Part shown: in pieces, positions 1 to 7,683 of the stretch | How the letters are laid out: every line of letters starts with the position of its first letter | How positions within the stretch are numbered: position 1 is the stretch's first letter | Assembly: GCA_947085255.1 (NCBI GenBank) | Contig: CAMTVQ010000009.1 | Span: 1 to 64,000, forward strand | Source: CAMTVQ01 sp947085255 | Lineage (GTDB): Bacteria > Bacteroidota > Bacteroidia > Sphingobacteriales > Sphingobacteriaceae | Direction: 5' to 3' | Length of the DNA stretch: 64,000 bases | Translations under genes and position numbers: made by a program | Notes under the pieces: model-generated | Databases searched by the model: none | What the model was told of the DNA's origin: nothing | Seen by the model: the letters and a program-made list of their open reading frames with translations, nothing else

Positions 1-111
1 TACACTGCCAGTTGGATTGAGCAAAAAGTTCACTCCACCTACGTGCGGATTGACCAGACCTACCTTGGTTGTCCCACGGTAGCCAAATGGATGGAAGGGT
101 CGAAACCCTGA
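1..111 (+). CDS. C-terminal fragment of an unidentified protein
   Basis: An open frame runs in from the window edge and stops with TGA at 109-111, leaving 36 residues that end in AKWMEGSKP. The fragment is rich in Trp, Tyr and Thr. It is too short for me to assign a family. It is followed by a strong hairpin, so it ends a transcription unit that converges on ada. A link to DNA repair is possible from the neighbour alone, but nothing in the residues shows it. Confidence 0.55.
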   Translation, partial: YTASWIEQKVHSTYVRIDQTYLGCPTVAKWMEGSKP

Positions 112-134
112 CGCTGGAATAGCTTCAGTTTGGT

Positions 135-185
135 AAAAAAGAGAGCGGCAGCGAGACTTCATGTCTTGCTGCCGCTCTCTTTTTT
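135..185. terminator. Bidirectional rho-independent terminator
   Basis: A 23-bp inverted repeat with one mismatch (AAAAAAGAGAGCGGCAGC and its complement) encloses a 5-base loop and has A/T runs on both flanks. It can terminate the left-hand gene and the converging ada gene, whose stop codon lies inside the distal T run. Confidence 0.85.
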
Positions 186-1230
186 ACAGGCTTTCAAGTT
201 CAAGCAGCCACTTTTTTCGCCAAAGTCCACCGCCGTACCCTGTCAATTCACCATCCGAACCGATGACCCGGTGGCACGGCACAAGTATCGAAATCCGGTT
301 GTCACCATTCGCTTTTGCCACTGCTCGGACGGCTTTCGGGTTGCCTATATTCTGCGCTTGTTCCTTGTAGGAGCGGGTCGTTCCAGCCGGAATTCGCTGC
401 AATTCTGTCCAGACCGTTTTCTGAAAATCAGTGCCGGGCAAAACGAGCGGAACGTCAAAAGTCTTCAGCTTTCCTTCGAAATAGCTTTTCAATTGTTCAT
501 CCAGCACCTTGAAATGCGGGTGCTCTCCAGGCACCAGTTCCGCTTTCAGGTACTTTTTCAGGCGCAGTATTTGGGTTTCGAGCATTCGCCTATCGGTGAA
601 TTCCAGCAAACAGATGCCTTCGTCCGTAGCACCAGCCAACATCGGCCCAAGCGGCGTTGGTATTCGGCTTACCGTGATGACGTTTTTGTTCGGGCTATGC
701 ACGGGTGCAAAACCTGTTGCCTTTTTGAACGAATCCACAAAGCCGCTTAGCGATTCGTAACCATTGTTGAAGGCCGTTTCCGTCACGCTGTCGCCGTATT
801 TTATTTGTCCAAAAGCTTGGTTGATACGCAGCATTCGGAGGTAGCCCTGAAAAGTAATCCCATGCGTTTTTTTGAACCACCGGCTCACCCGTTCGGGTTG
901 CAGTCCTCGGGCCCGCAGGTCGGCATTTTGAATCCGCTGGGTCGGGTTTGCACCGATTTCTGCAAGCAACCCAGTCAACCAGTCGGGTGTGGCGTCTTTC
1001 AGCGCCATTGGGTGGCAAACCTTGCAGGGACGGTAGCCGTAGCGAACTGCTTCACTCGCCGTACCGTAGTATTCCACGTTCTCGGGTTTGGGTTTGCGGG
1101 CGGTGCAGGAGGGTCGGCAGAAGATGCCCGTCGTTTTGATGGCAGCGAAAAATATGCCCTCAAAACGGGTGTCTTTGCTTAGCAGCGCTTCGTACATGGT
1201 CGGTCTGTCGGGCAAGTTTTGGTTGGTCAT
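184..1230 (-). CDS. ada: Ada: methylphosphotriester / O6-methylguanine-DNA methyltransferase and transcription regulator
   Basis: This suicide alkyltransferase repairs methylated DNA and, after methylation of its N-terminal Cys, usually activates its own regulon. Seen from the start chosen here (348 aa): zinc ligands C38, C42, C69 and C72, exactly the E. coli Ada numbering; an AraC-type helix-turn-helix around 85-170; and the acceptor motif PCHRVIG with Cys near 319. An in-frame ATG at 1257 would add 9 residues, but it lies inside the -7 promoter box, so the ATG at 1228-1230 is preferred. The gene stands alone. It converges on the partial gene at the window start, with the shared terminator between them. 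Confidence 0.95.
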   Translation of the reverse strand: MTNQNLPDRPTMYEALLSKDTRFEGIFFAAIKTTGIFCRPSCTARKPKPENVEYYGTASEAVRYGYRPCKVCHPMALKDATPDWLTGLLAEIGANPTQRIQNADLRARGLQPERVSRWFKKTHGITFQGYLRMLRINQAFGQIKYGDSVTETAFNNGYESLSGFVDSFKKATGFAPVHSPNKNVITVSRIPTPLGPMLAGATDEGICLLEFTDRRMLETQILRLKKYLKAELVPGEHPHFKVLDEQLKSYFEGKLKTFDVPLVLPGTDFQKTVWTELQRIPAGTTRSYKEQAQNIGNPKAVRAVAKANGDNRISILVPCHRVIGSDGELTGYGGGLWRKKWLLELESL

Positions 1231-1254
1231 TTTTAATGAAATTTTGATTCGCTG

Positions 1255-1285
1255 CAAAGGTAGCTTGGCTTAAAACGGCCTGCAA
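1255..1285 (-). promoter_or_regulatory. ada promoter, Bacteroidota type
   Basis: Read on the minus strand, TTG (1283-1285) is followed after 20 bases by TACCTTTG (1255-1262). This matches the Bacteroidota -33 TTG / -7 TAnnTTTG pattern. Transcription would begin roughly 20-25 bases before the ATG at 1230. This excludes the upstream in-frame ATG and gives a short leader without a clear Shine-Dalgarno site. Confidence 0.7.
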
Positions 1286-1338
1286 CCGAAAATTCGACAA
1301 GCATTTTTTTACTTTTTTTGAAAAAAATTAAAACGAAC

Positions 1339-1374
1339 TTGACTTGTTGGAATGTTTAATCGTAATATTGCGAT
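1339..1374 (+). promoter_or_regulatory. arsR promoter with overlapping ArsR-type operator
   Basis: ATCGTAATATTGCGAT (1359-1374) is a palindrome with one mismatched pair. It covers a -7-like TAATATTG (1363-1370), and a TTG lies 21 bases upstream (1339-1341). The layout predicts that the repressor hides the -7 box of its own gene. A perfect copy of the same palindrome lies at 1735-1752, behind arsR. Confidence 0.7.
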
Positions 1375-1394
1375 ACATTTTAAAAACAACCGAA

Positions 1395-1706
1395 ATGGGC
1401 CTAAGTAAAACCGCATCATTTACAGCTGAACAAAACCGCATCGCCGAGTTGGCGAAAGCACTCGCCCACCCTGCCCGGGTGGCCATCGTGCAACACCTGC
1501 TCAAGACGGAGGCTTGCATCTGCGGCGATTTGGTGGATGCACTGCCGCTGTCACAAAGCACCGTTTCGCAGCATTTGAAGGCAATGAAATCTGCCGGAAT
1601 TATCACTGGAAGCGTGGAGCCGCCCAAGGTTTGTTACTGCTTGAATGTGGAAGTTTTGAAGGAATTTCGGGCAGCATTCGGGGACATGTTCAGCAGTTGT
1701 TGTTGA
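1395..1706 (+). CDS. arsR: ArsR/SmtB-family metalloregulatory repressor
   Basis: A 103-residue winged-helix repressor. The recognition region reads LSQSTVSQHLKAMKSAGII (about residues 52-70). C41 and C43 (ACICGDL) occupy the place of the As(III) ligands in classic ArsR, and further Cys lie at 80, 82, 102 and 103. An upstream in-frame ATG at 1344 lies in the promoter and is rejected. The gene is flanked by two operators. It heads a group with a Cys-rich peptide, a DUF6428 protein and an ArsN-like acetyltransferase, which suggests arsenic or another thiol-reactive inducer. No arsenite pump or arsenate reductase is present in the window. Confidence 0.85.
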   Translation: MGLSKTASFTAEQNRIAELAKALAHPARVAIVQHLLKTEACICGDLVDALPLSQSTVSQHLKAMKSAGIITGSVEPPKVCYCLNVEVLKEFRAAFGDMFSSCC

Positions 1707-1734
1707 AATTGAACCCTATTTTTTTGGCTAAAAC

Positions 1735-1752
1735 CATCGCAATATTGCGATG
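1735..1752. promoter_or_regulatory. Second ArsR operator, perfect palindrome
   Basis: CATCGCAATATTGCGATG is a perfect 18-bp palindrome sharing its core with the imperfect site at the arsR promoter. It lies between arsR and the micropeptide, so it probably controls the micropeptide, DUF6428 and acetyltransferase genes separately from arsR. Confidence 0.75.
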
Positions 1753-1788
1753 GAAAGCATATTCAATCACCTTTTAACTATTTGTGCT

Positions 1789-1872
1789 ATGCTACAATTT
1801 ATTTCATTTTTGCGCATCGCTGCCGAGGGCGGCGGATGCTGTGGTACCGGTTGCGGAAGCGGCTGTTGCTAA
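1789..1872 (+). CDS. Cys-rich 27-residue micropeptide
   Basis: ATG to TAA encodes 27 residues: a hydrophobic start, then a Gly/Cys tail CCGTGCGSGCC carrying five Cys in the last eleven residues. It begins 37 bases after the perfect ArsR operator and ends 70 bases before the DUF6428 gene. Both neighbouring proteins, ArsR and DUF6428, also end in a Cys pair. A metalloid- or metal-binding peptide is inferred from composition and position. No family is recognised, and translation is unproven. Confidence 0.55.
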   Translation: MLQFISFLRIAAEGGGCCGTGCGSGCC

Positions 1873-1942
1873 CAATTTGTGGCGGTGTTTCCAAAAGGAA
1901 GCACCGCCCAATTTTTCATCACAAATCAAAAAATATCGAAAA

Positions 1943-2398
1943 ATGAATACCAGTGAATTTCTAAATTTACTCAAAAGCCACCCAGACAAAGAACTGATTT
2001 TTGAGTACCGGCAAGGCTTTTTCGTCCCAATGGCCTACCATATCACCGAGGTAAAAAACCTGCACATTGAAGCCGTGGACTGCGGTGGCAGGCCCAGCGA
2101 AGACTTCCAAACTGTGGTGCAGCTCTGGGTCTCCGGCGACGAGCAAACCGAGCGGCATCTATCCACGGACAAGGCACTTAAAATCTTCGACATTGTGCGC
2201 AAAATGAAGCCCATGCGTGGCACTGCTGACATCCTGTTCGAGTGGGGCGACCAATACCTGCCTACCTCCAACTACCGTGTCAATGACGTGGAAGCCACTG
2301 ACAATCAGCTTGTTGTGAAAATGTTCGTGCCACCCACCGTCTGCAAGCCCAAGCTGGAATTGGAACTCGCAGGGTGTTCTACCGTTGGCTGCTGCTAA
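1943..2398 (+). CDS. DUF6428 family protein
   Basis: 151 residues. The segment FVPMAYHITEVKNLHIEAVDCGG resembles the DUF6428 proteins that lie beside arsR genes in Bacteroidota; their function is unknown. The C-terminus carries C-S-T-V-G-C-C. The ATG at 1943 is chosen because the longer frame from 1784 runs through the micropeptide region in another frame. The stop codon overlaps the next start (TAATG), so translation is probably coupled. It is likely under the operator at 1735-1752. Confidence 0.75.
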   Translation: MNTSEFLNLLKSHPDKELIFEYRQGFFVPMAYHITEVKNLHIEAVDCGGRPSEDFQTVVQLWVSGDEQTERHLSTDKALKIFDIVRKMKPMRGTADILFEWGDQYLPTSNYRVNDVEATDNQLVVKMFVPPTVCKPKLELELAGCSTVGCC

Positions 2399-2883
2399 TG
2401 AAACTGACCATCGAACCTTTGCTGGAGGCCCACTACCCTGCCGTTCGGCGTATTTACGAAGAAGGCCTGGCCACGGGCATCGCCACGTTTGAAACCGCCT
2501 CCATTGACTGGCAGGCTTGGGACGAAAAGTACCTCCCGGCCTGCCGGTTGGTGGCAATGTTGGATGACAAAGTGGCTGGCTGGGCAGCGCTCACGCCCTA
2601 CTCAAAGCGAGAAGTGTACCGTGGCGTGGGGGAGGTGGCGATTTATGTTGGTGAAAAATATCGGGGCCAGGGCATCGGAAAATCATTGCTGACCCACCTG
2701 TTGGAAGTGGCTGAAAAAGAAGGGCTTTGGACCTTGCAGGCATTGATTTTTGCAGAAAACAAACCCAGCATTCAACTACACGAACAGGCGGGTTTCCGAA
2801 CCGTCGGCATTCGGGAACGCATTGCGAAGCGAGACGGCATTTGGCATGACAATGTACTGATGGAGCGGCGAATTGATAAATGA
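2398..2883 (+). CDS. GNAT acetyltransferase, ArsN / phosphinothricin-acetyltransferase-like
   Basis: 161 residues. The acetyl-CoA loop is RGQGIGKSLL (about 93-102). IYEEGLATGIATFET near the N-terminus and GFRTVGIRE near the end are typical of phosphinothricin and arsinothricin N-acetyltransferases (ArsN), which often lie in ars clusters. The start overlaps the previous stop by one base, so the two are probably co-translated. Substrate assignment is by family and context. Another amino-group substrate is possible. Confidence 0.8.
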   Translation: MKLTIEPLLEAHYPAVRRIYEEGLATGIATFETASIDWQAWDEKYLPACRLVAMLDDKVAGWAALTPYSKREVYRGVGEVAIYVGEKYRGQGIGKSLLTHLLEVAEKEGLWTLQALIFAENKPSIQLHEQAGFRTVGIRERIAKRDGIWHDNVLMERRIDK

Positions 2884-2960
2884 TTGGAATGTCTGGCGGT
2901 TTATGACAAAACGATTACGCAAGTACAGCTTCCAAATCAGGGCAAAACGGGCATGGTTGC

Positions 2961-2968
2961 TATCTTTG
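2961..2968 (+). promoter_or_regulatory. -7 element of the TolB-like lipoprotein gene
   Basis: TATCTTTG matches TAnnTTTG and ends 15 bases before the ATG at 2984. No clear -33 TTG is visible at the usual distance. Confidence 0.5.
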
Positions 2969-2983
2969 CAGAAAATTCAAAAA

Positions 2984-4090
2984 ATGAAGAAACTCATCCT
3001 GTTCGCTTTTGCCATCGCTGTTTTTGCCCTGGCTTGCCACAACTCCAAAAAAGCTGGCAATCAACAAAAAACATCGTACAATCCTGCGACTGACACCCTG
3101 CGCCTTCCCGGCGAAAACCATATCCGCAACATCCGCCAATTAACTTTCGGCGGCGACAATGCCGAGGCATATTGGAGCTTCGACAACAAATTGCTCGCCT
3201 TTCAGGCTTCCAACGAAAAATGGGGCACTGCCTGCGACCAGATCTTTTACATGCCAATTTCCACTGGAACCAATGGCGGCCAGAAACCACAGCTCATCAG
3301 CACCGGAAAGGGCAAAACAACCTGCTCCTATTTCATGCCTGGCGACAAAACAATCCTGTTCGCCAGTACCCACGAGAGCGGTGACGAATGCCCCGAGGCA
3401 CCTCGCAGCCTTGGTGGCAAATACGTCTGGGCAATTCACAAAGAATTCGATATTTATGTTGCTGATTTAAAAGGAAATATCGTCAAAAAACTCACTGACG
3501 CACCGGGCTACGATGCAGAAGGAACCGTGTCGCCTGACGGCAAAAAAATCGTGTTTACCAGCACCCGCTCTGGCGATTTGGAGCTTTGGACGATGAATAT
3601 TGACGGCTCCGACCAGCGCCAAGTGACTACTGGCCTCGGCTACGACGGCGGTGCATTTTTCACCCCGGACAGCAAACAACTCGTATTCCGGTCTAGCCGC
3701 CCGAAGACTGACGAAGAAGTGAAAACTTACAAAGACCTGCTTACTCAGGGCCTCGTGCAGCCGACCGCACTCGAAATCTACACCTGCAACGTGGATGGTA
3801 CAAATCTTCGCCAAATCACCAAACTAGGCAAGGCAAACTGGGCGCCGTACATGCACCCATCAGGCAAAAAAGTCTTGTTCGCCACCAATCACCACAGCCA
3901 AAGCGGCAGGCAATTCAACATTTTTTCTGTCAACCTCGACGGCTCTGGACTGGAGCAAATCACCTTTGACGAGGGCTTTGATTCCTTCCTGATGTTCTCG
4001 CCTGACGGCAAGAAAGTTGCCTTTTCCAGCAACCGCTTCAACGGCGGAACCCACGACACGAACGTGTTTGTGGCGGACTGGGTAGAATAA
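2984..4090 (+). CDS. TolB/PD40-type beta-propeller lipoprotein
   Basis: 368 residues. The protein begins MKKLILFAFAIAVFALAC, a lipoprotein signal with the acceptor Cys at 18. It contains several WD40-like PD40 repeats (for example TVSPDGKKIVFTSTRSGDLE, then FTPDSKQLVFRSS, HPSGKKVLFATN and FSPDGKKVAFSSNR). Such periplasmic or outer-membrane propellers bind proteins or peptides. No catalytic domain is seen. The upstream in-frame ATG at 2873 is rejected because it would bury the signal peptide. The gene is transcribed alone and followed by a terminator. Confidence 0.85.
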   Translation: MKKLILFAFAIAVFALACHNSKKAGNQQKTSYNPATDTLRLPGENHIRNIRQLTFGGDNAEAYWSFDNKLLAFQASNEKWGTACDQIFYMPISTGTNGGQKPQLISTGKGKTTCSYFMPGDKTILFASTHESGDECPEAPRSLGGKYVWAIHKEFDIYVADLKGNIVKKLTDAPGYDAEGTVSPDGKKIVFTSTRSGDLELWTMNIDGSDQRQVTTGLGYDGGAFFTPDSKQLVFRSSRPKTDEEVKTYKDLLTQGLVQPTALEIYTCNVDGTNLRQITKLGKANWAPYMHPSGKKVLFATNHHSQSGRQFNIFSVNLDGSGLEQITFDEGFDSFLMFSPDGKKVAFSSNRFNGGTHDTNVFVADWVE

Positions 4091-4111
4091 TTTTACCGGT
4101 TTTACAAAAAA

Positions 4112-4163
4112 AGAGGCGCAAAGTCGCAGCGTATTGTTTTGAACGCTGCGTCTTTGCGCCTCT
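4112..4163. terminator. Hairpin terminator between convergent genes
   Basis: A roughly 20-bp stem (AGAGGCGCAAAGTCGCAGCG with one mismatch to its partner) and an 11-base loop lie 22 bases after the propeller gene. The opposite gene ends at 4226. Confidence 0.75.
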
Positions 4164-4225
4164 CTGTTTATTATTAATTTGGTTTGCCGTAGGCGAACAC
4201 AAATTAGCGAAGCAAGCTTATTTTT

Positions 4226-5002
4226 TTATTTGCCCAGCTCCTCTTCGTTGACGAAATCATCTGGGGATGCATCTGTATCGCCATCAGTTGGCGGTATCTC
4301 GTCAACTGTTAGAACAACGTCAACTGACGGTGCATCTTTGGCTGGTGGCGGACTGGCTGGATTTACCACGACCTTGTGTTTCTCCAAAAAGCTCTGCATG
4401 GCATTCTGAATTTCGTTGGCCATTTCTGCCTGCTCTTTCTGACGAGACACCTCTGCCCAGCGGTTGTTTTGGTTGGCCATCAGAACTTCAACGTTTCCAA
4501 CTAGCTTCGAAAAAGCGGGCTCCCCATCCAATCCGGCGTAATCCCCACCCTTTCCAAGAAAATAAGAAAACTCCTGCTTGAGCTGCTCCGCTGTCACTCG
4601 ATAATCAAGGTACAGCTCCTGGCTTTTCATCAGCGAATTGAACCCTTCAAGCACAGCGATGATGACACCTGCCGAACCCACCACCAGTTTTACCACCAAA
4701 TCAATGGCTTCGTTCGTTGATTCGCTGTTGCTGAGATTGAGCCCGACAAGCCCAATGAGAAATGGAATGGACGCCGAAAGGCAAATGATAATCTTGCGGT
4801 ATTTTTCCCATTTCCGCTTGAAATAGCTGCTCTTCTTATCGTACCAAATCAGTTGGTCGCCCAAACGATTGATGATATAATTGCTAAAATAGCTCGGTGC
4901 AGCTGGATTGTCTTTCAGAAAATCACGCAACATCTGAATCGGGTCGTAAACAGCCTGCGTGGAGGGGGTCTGGGAATCGTGTGCTAAAGTTGTATTTGCC
5001 AT
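4226..5002 (-). CDS. DUF4231 (SLATT-like) two-helix membrane protein
   Basis: 258 residues. A cytosolic N-terminal part is followed by two membrane helices close together (about 70-90 and 102-120) and a helical, charged C-terminal region that ends in an acidic, Pro-rich tail. The motif WYDKKSSYFKRKWEKYRK before helix 1 and the YRVTAEQLKQE segment after helix 2 fit DUF4231. That family is related to SLATT pore-forming domains, some of which act as effectors in nucleotide-signalling defence. No nucleotide cyclase lies nearby, so a defence role is not supported here. Confidence 0.7.
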   Translation of the reverse strand: MANTTLAHDSQTPSTQAVYDPIQMLRDFLKDNPAAPSYFSNYIINRLGDQLIWYDKKSSYFKRKWEKYRKIIICLSASIPFLIGLVGLNLSNSESTNEAIDLVVKLVVGSAGVIIAVLEGFNSLMKSQELYLDYRVTAEQLKQEFSYFLGKGGDYAGLDGEPAFSKLVGNVEVLMANQNNRWAEVSRQKEQAEMANEIQNAMQSFLEKHKVVVNPASPPPAKDAPSVDVVLTVDEIPPTDGDTDASPDDFVNEEELGK

Positions 5003-5306
5003 GTCATTGATTTTTATCGTCGCAATATAGCGTTCATCAGAATATTCTTTCTCATTCTTCGAAATGAACGAGCGTATAATTTATGTTTAACCTAAAAACT
5101 GACGCTGACACCATTGAGATTGCACCCGTCACTGCGCATTAGTTTCGGCTTTTCGGCATTAACGGTTAAGTTTGGCCGAATAAAATGAGCGCCTCCGGCA
5201 AAATGACGCAGCACTTTACCGGGAGTCTCCCTTAAAACGCAAAAAAAAGACACCAACCATCGAGCCTACCAAGTCATCCACCATCCTCACGCCAGCCGTT
5301 GTCCAG
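5003..5306. other. Intergenic region between divergent genes
   Basis: 304 bases without a convincing gene. It must hold promoters for both flanking genes. I see no clean TTG/TAnnTTTG pair. The frame of the downstream transporter stays open upstream of its first ATG back into this region, but without another ATG. Confidence 0.4.
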
Positions 5307-6161
5307 ATGTTCTGGGCAGTGTTTTTCTTTGCCGTGATGAACGTCTGCGCCAAGGGGTTGGATGGATTTCCAGCAATGGAAATAGTGTTTTTCCGGTGCG
5401 TGGTGTCCATCCTGCTGAGTTTTTTCTGGTTGCGAAAAGTCTCCGTATCGTGGCAAGGCAGCCATACGCTCCAACTGATAGGGCGAGGCCTGGCAGGCAC
5501 TACGGCACTTTATTTTTTCTTCCTCACTATCCAGAAAATGCCGCTGGCATCAGCAGTAACGATTGGCTACACCTCCCCCATTTTCACCGCAATTCTTGCT
5601 GTACTTTTTCTGAAAGAAAAAATGCAACCTGTTCAGTGGCTCTTTTTTGGCCTTTCCTTCCTCGGAGTGGCTGCGCTCAAAGGTTTTGACGACCGGGTTT
5701 CATGGGCGTTTTTGGGTCTAGGTTTGTTGGCCGCTGCCATGTCCGGTGTGGCCTATGTGCTGGTTCGTAGCCTCTCGGGAAAGGAGCACCCGCTGGTCAT
5801 CGTCTTCTACTTCCAATTGGTGGGCACGGTAGTCGGTGGTGGCTTCACGCTCTTCGATTTCAAGATGCCACAGGGCTGGGACTGGCTGCTTTTGTTGGCG
5901 GTGGGGCTGTGCGCCCACTTTGGGCAAGTGAACTTGACGAGGGCAATTCAGGGGGAAAAAGTGGGCGTCATTTCGAGCCTCAATTTCTTGGGCGCCATCT
6001 ACGCCACCGGATTTGGCTGGCTCTTTTTCCACGAACATCTTTCCTTCGGCAACCTTTTGGCTATACTTTTGGTCATCGCCGGTGTTTTGCTAAACATCTG
6101 GTCGAATGCCCGTGGAGGCACTGGCATCCGACGGTGGGTCGCCAATTTGATGTCGAAATAA
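5307..6161 (+). CDS. EamA-family (DMT) permease
   Basis: 284 residues with about ten hydrophobic helices in two homologous halves, typical of drug/metabolite transporters of the inner membrane. The substrate is unknown. The first ATG falls right at the start of helix 1 (MFWAVFFFAVMNVCAKGL), with no cytosolic lead. Upstream codons stay open but offer no ATG. The true start could be a rare codon, or a few residues were lost. The SUI1 gene follows after 11 bases, so the two are probably one operon. Confidence 0.85.
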   Translation: MFWAVFFFAVMNVCAKGLDGFPAMEIVFFRCVVSILLSFFWLRKVSVSWQGSHTLQLIGRGLAGTTALYFFFLTIQKMPLASAVTIGYTSPIFTAILAVLFLKEKMQPVQWLFFGLSFLGVAALKGFDDRVSWAFLGLGLLAAAMSGVAYVLVRSLSGKEHPLVIVFYFQLVGTVVGGGFTLFDFKMPQGWDWLLLLAVGLCAHFGQVNLTRAIQGEKVGVISSLNFLGAIYATGFGWLFFHEHLSFGNLLAILLVIAGVLLNIWSNARGGTGIRRWVANLMSK

Positions 6162-6172
6162 ATAATTAAGCA

Positions 6173-6526
6173 ATGAGCAAGAACAAAAAGCCCGACCAGT
6201 TTGGCTTCGTCTTCTCCACCAATCCAGCGTTCAATTTCGAACCGGAAGAACCGGAGCAGGTCGAGCATTTGCCAAACAGCAAACAACCACTCAAAATTTG
6301 GCTCGACCGGAAGCAACGGAAAGGCAAGGATGTAACGCTAATCACCGGTTTTGAAGGAAGTGACGATGACTTGGACGCACTGGCCAAAGCTCTAAAAACC
6401 AAGTGTGGCGTGGGCGGCGCTGCCAAGGAAGGCGAGATATTGCTGCAAGGCGACCACCGGGACAAAGTGCTGGCCTACTTGCTTGAACAAGGCTACTCGA
6501 AATCGAAAAAAGCAGGAGGGAGTTGA
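6173..6526 (+). CDS. SUI1/eIF1-like protein (YciH), copy 1
   Basis: 117 residues. The C-terminal SUI1 domain carries LKTKCGVGGAAKEGEILLQG and ends in LLEQGYSKSKKAGG. Bacterial YciH-like proteins bind the ribosome and affect start-codon fidelity or ribosome state; the exact role in Bacteroidota is uncertain. The N-terminal third is acidic and low in conservation. It lies 11 bases after the EamA gene. A second SUI1 gene with much lower GC is present at 45764-46111. Confidence 0.9.
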   Translation: MSKNKKPDQFGFVFSTNPAFNFEPEEPEQVEHLPNSKQPLKIWLDRKQRKGKDVTLITGFEGSDDDLDALAKALKTKCGVGGAAKEGEILLQGDHRDKVLAYLLEQGYSKSKKAGGS

Positions 6527-6527
6527 A

Positions 6528-6702
6528 GTCTTGCAGTCTTGCAGTCCGGCAGTCCGGCAGTCTTGCAGTCCGACGGTATGCTGTCTATCTCTGCTACTTC
6601 AACCAATACCTCCTTCAAACTCTCTGTCGGACTACCAGATTTTCAGACTGAAGGACTGCTGGACTAAGGACTGCCGGACTGAAGGACTAAGGACTAAAAA
6701 CC
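6528..6702. repeat. Short tandem repeats in opposite orientations between convergent genes
   Basis: 6530-6575 is built of degenerate units such as CAGTCTTG and CAGTCCGG. 6645-6702 is built of the complementary kind (GGACTGCTGGACTAAGGACT). The two arrays could pair into a large hairpin across about 70 bases. The right array reaches into the last codons of prmC. No protein-coding sense is evident. Confidence 0.75.
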
Positions 6703-7548
6703 CCTTCTCCCTCCAATCATCCGGTCTTTTTTGTTCAAGTCCTTTTTTGTTTGAACGGCTTCGTACCCTTTTTCCGTCAAGATATTTGTGGACCTAGGCA
6801 CATGGAATTCGTTGGTTTCAAGGAATACCCATCCGCCGGGATTCAAATGCGTGCGGCCAAAATCTGCGATTTTTTTTACAAACCGCTGCGCATCGTTGGT
6901 GCCTGAAAACAGGGCGAGGTGCGGCTCGAAGTTGATGACGTTTTTTGGTAAAATAGGCCGCTCATCCTCCGTGATATAAGGCGGGTTGCTCACGATTAAG
7001 TCGAACATTGGCAGGGTTTCCCACACTTTTTCATCCAAAATATCCAACTGGCGAAAATGCACTTCGACGTTGTGAAAAGCAGCGTTTTCACGGGCTATCT
7101 CAAGTGCTGTCGTGCTGACATCGAGGGAATGGACTTCGAGGTCTGGCCGTTTTTTTTTGATGGTGATTGGAATACAGCCACTGCCAGTTCCGATGTCGAG
7201 GACGGTGCGAACGGCGGGGTTTGCCTTGGCAGTTTCGAGCACCCAATGCACACATTCTTCCGTTTCCTGTCGGGGGATAAGCACCGCTGGTGTGACCTTG
7301 AAACGCAGCCCGTAAAACATACCCAGCCCCATCACGTACTGCACCGGCTCATCAGCCAAAAGGCGCTTGATTATTGCATTCAAGGCTGTGATTTGGTCGT
7401 TGCTGAGTCTTATTTCTTTTGAAATCTGGCTTGGGTGAATACCAAAAGCATCCTCCAACACGATGGAGGCAATGCTGACGGACTCGCCCGGGTCATAAAT
7501 TTCCAGCAGGGGTTCGATGATATGGTTGAGGGCTTGCGTTGAGGTCAT
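6694..7548 (-). CDS. prmC: Peptide chain release factor N5-glutamine methyltransferase
   Basis: 284 residues, the usual length. The N-terminal helical domain is followed by a Rossmann methyltransferase domain: SAM motif DIGTGSGCIPI (about 118-128) and the NPPY catalytic motif (about 190) that binds the target glutamine. PrmC methylates the GGQ glutamine of RF1 and RF2. The gene converges on the SUI1 gene, and its 3' end overlaps the tandem-repeat region. It is divergent from rdgB, with a 135-base gap. Confidence 0.95.
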   Translation of the reverse strand: MTSTQALNHIIEPLLEIYDPGESVSIASIVLEDAFGIHPSQISKEIRLSNDQITALNAIIKRLLADEPVQYVMGLGMFYGLRFKVTPAVLIPRQETEECVHWVLETAKANPAVRTVLDIGTGSGCIPITIKKKRPDLEVHSLDVSTTALEIARENAAFHNVEVHFRQLDILDEKVWETLPMFDLIVSNPPYITEDERPILPKNVINFEPHLALFSGTNDAQRFVKKIADFGRTHLNPGGWVFLETNEFHVPRSTNILTEKGYEAVQTKKDLNKKDRMIGGRRGF

Positions 7549-7683
7549 TGTTGGTCAAGAATTGCGGGGTTGGTGATAAATTTTCGGCAAAAATGACAAT
7601 TCTTCCATCTTTGTGTTAGCAATTTATTGTCCCGGGTATTAAAACTGTTTCCAAATTCACTCGTAAAAATCAAGATCAAACGC

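Noticed and set aside
1230..1257. Upstream ATG of ada at 1257
   Set aside because: It lies in the -7 promoter box, and the zinc-ligand numbering fits the ATG at 1230 exactly.
4226..5002. CBASS-type effector (SLATT)
   Set aside because: No cyclic-nucleotide synthase, sensor domain or defence gene is adjacent.
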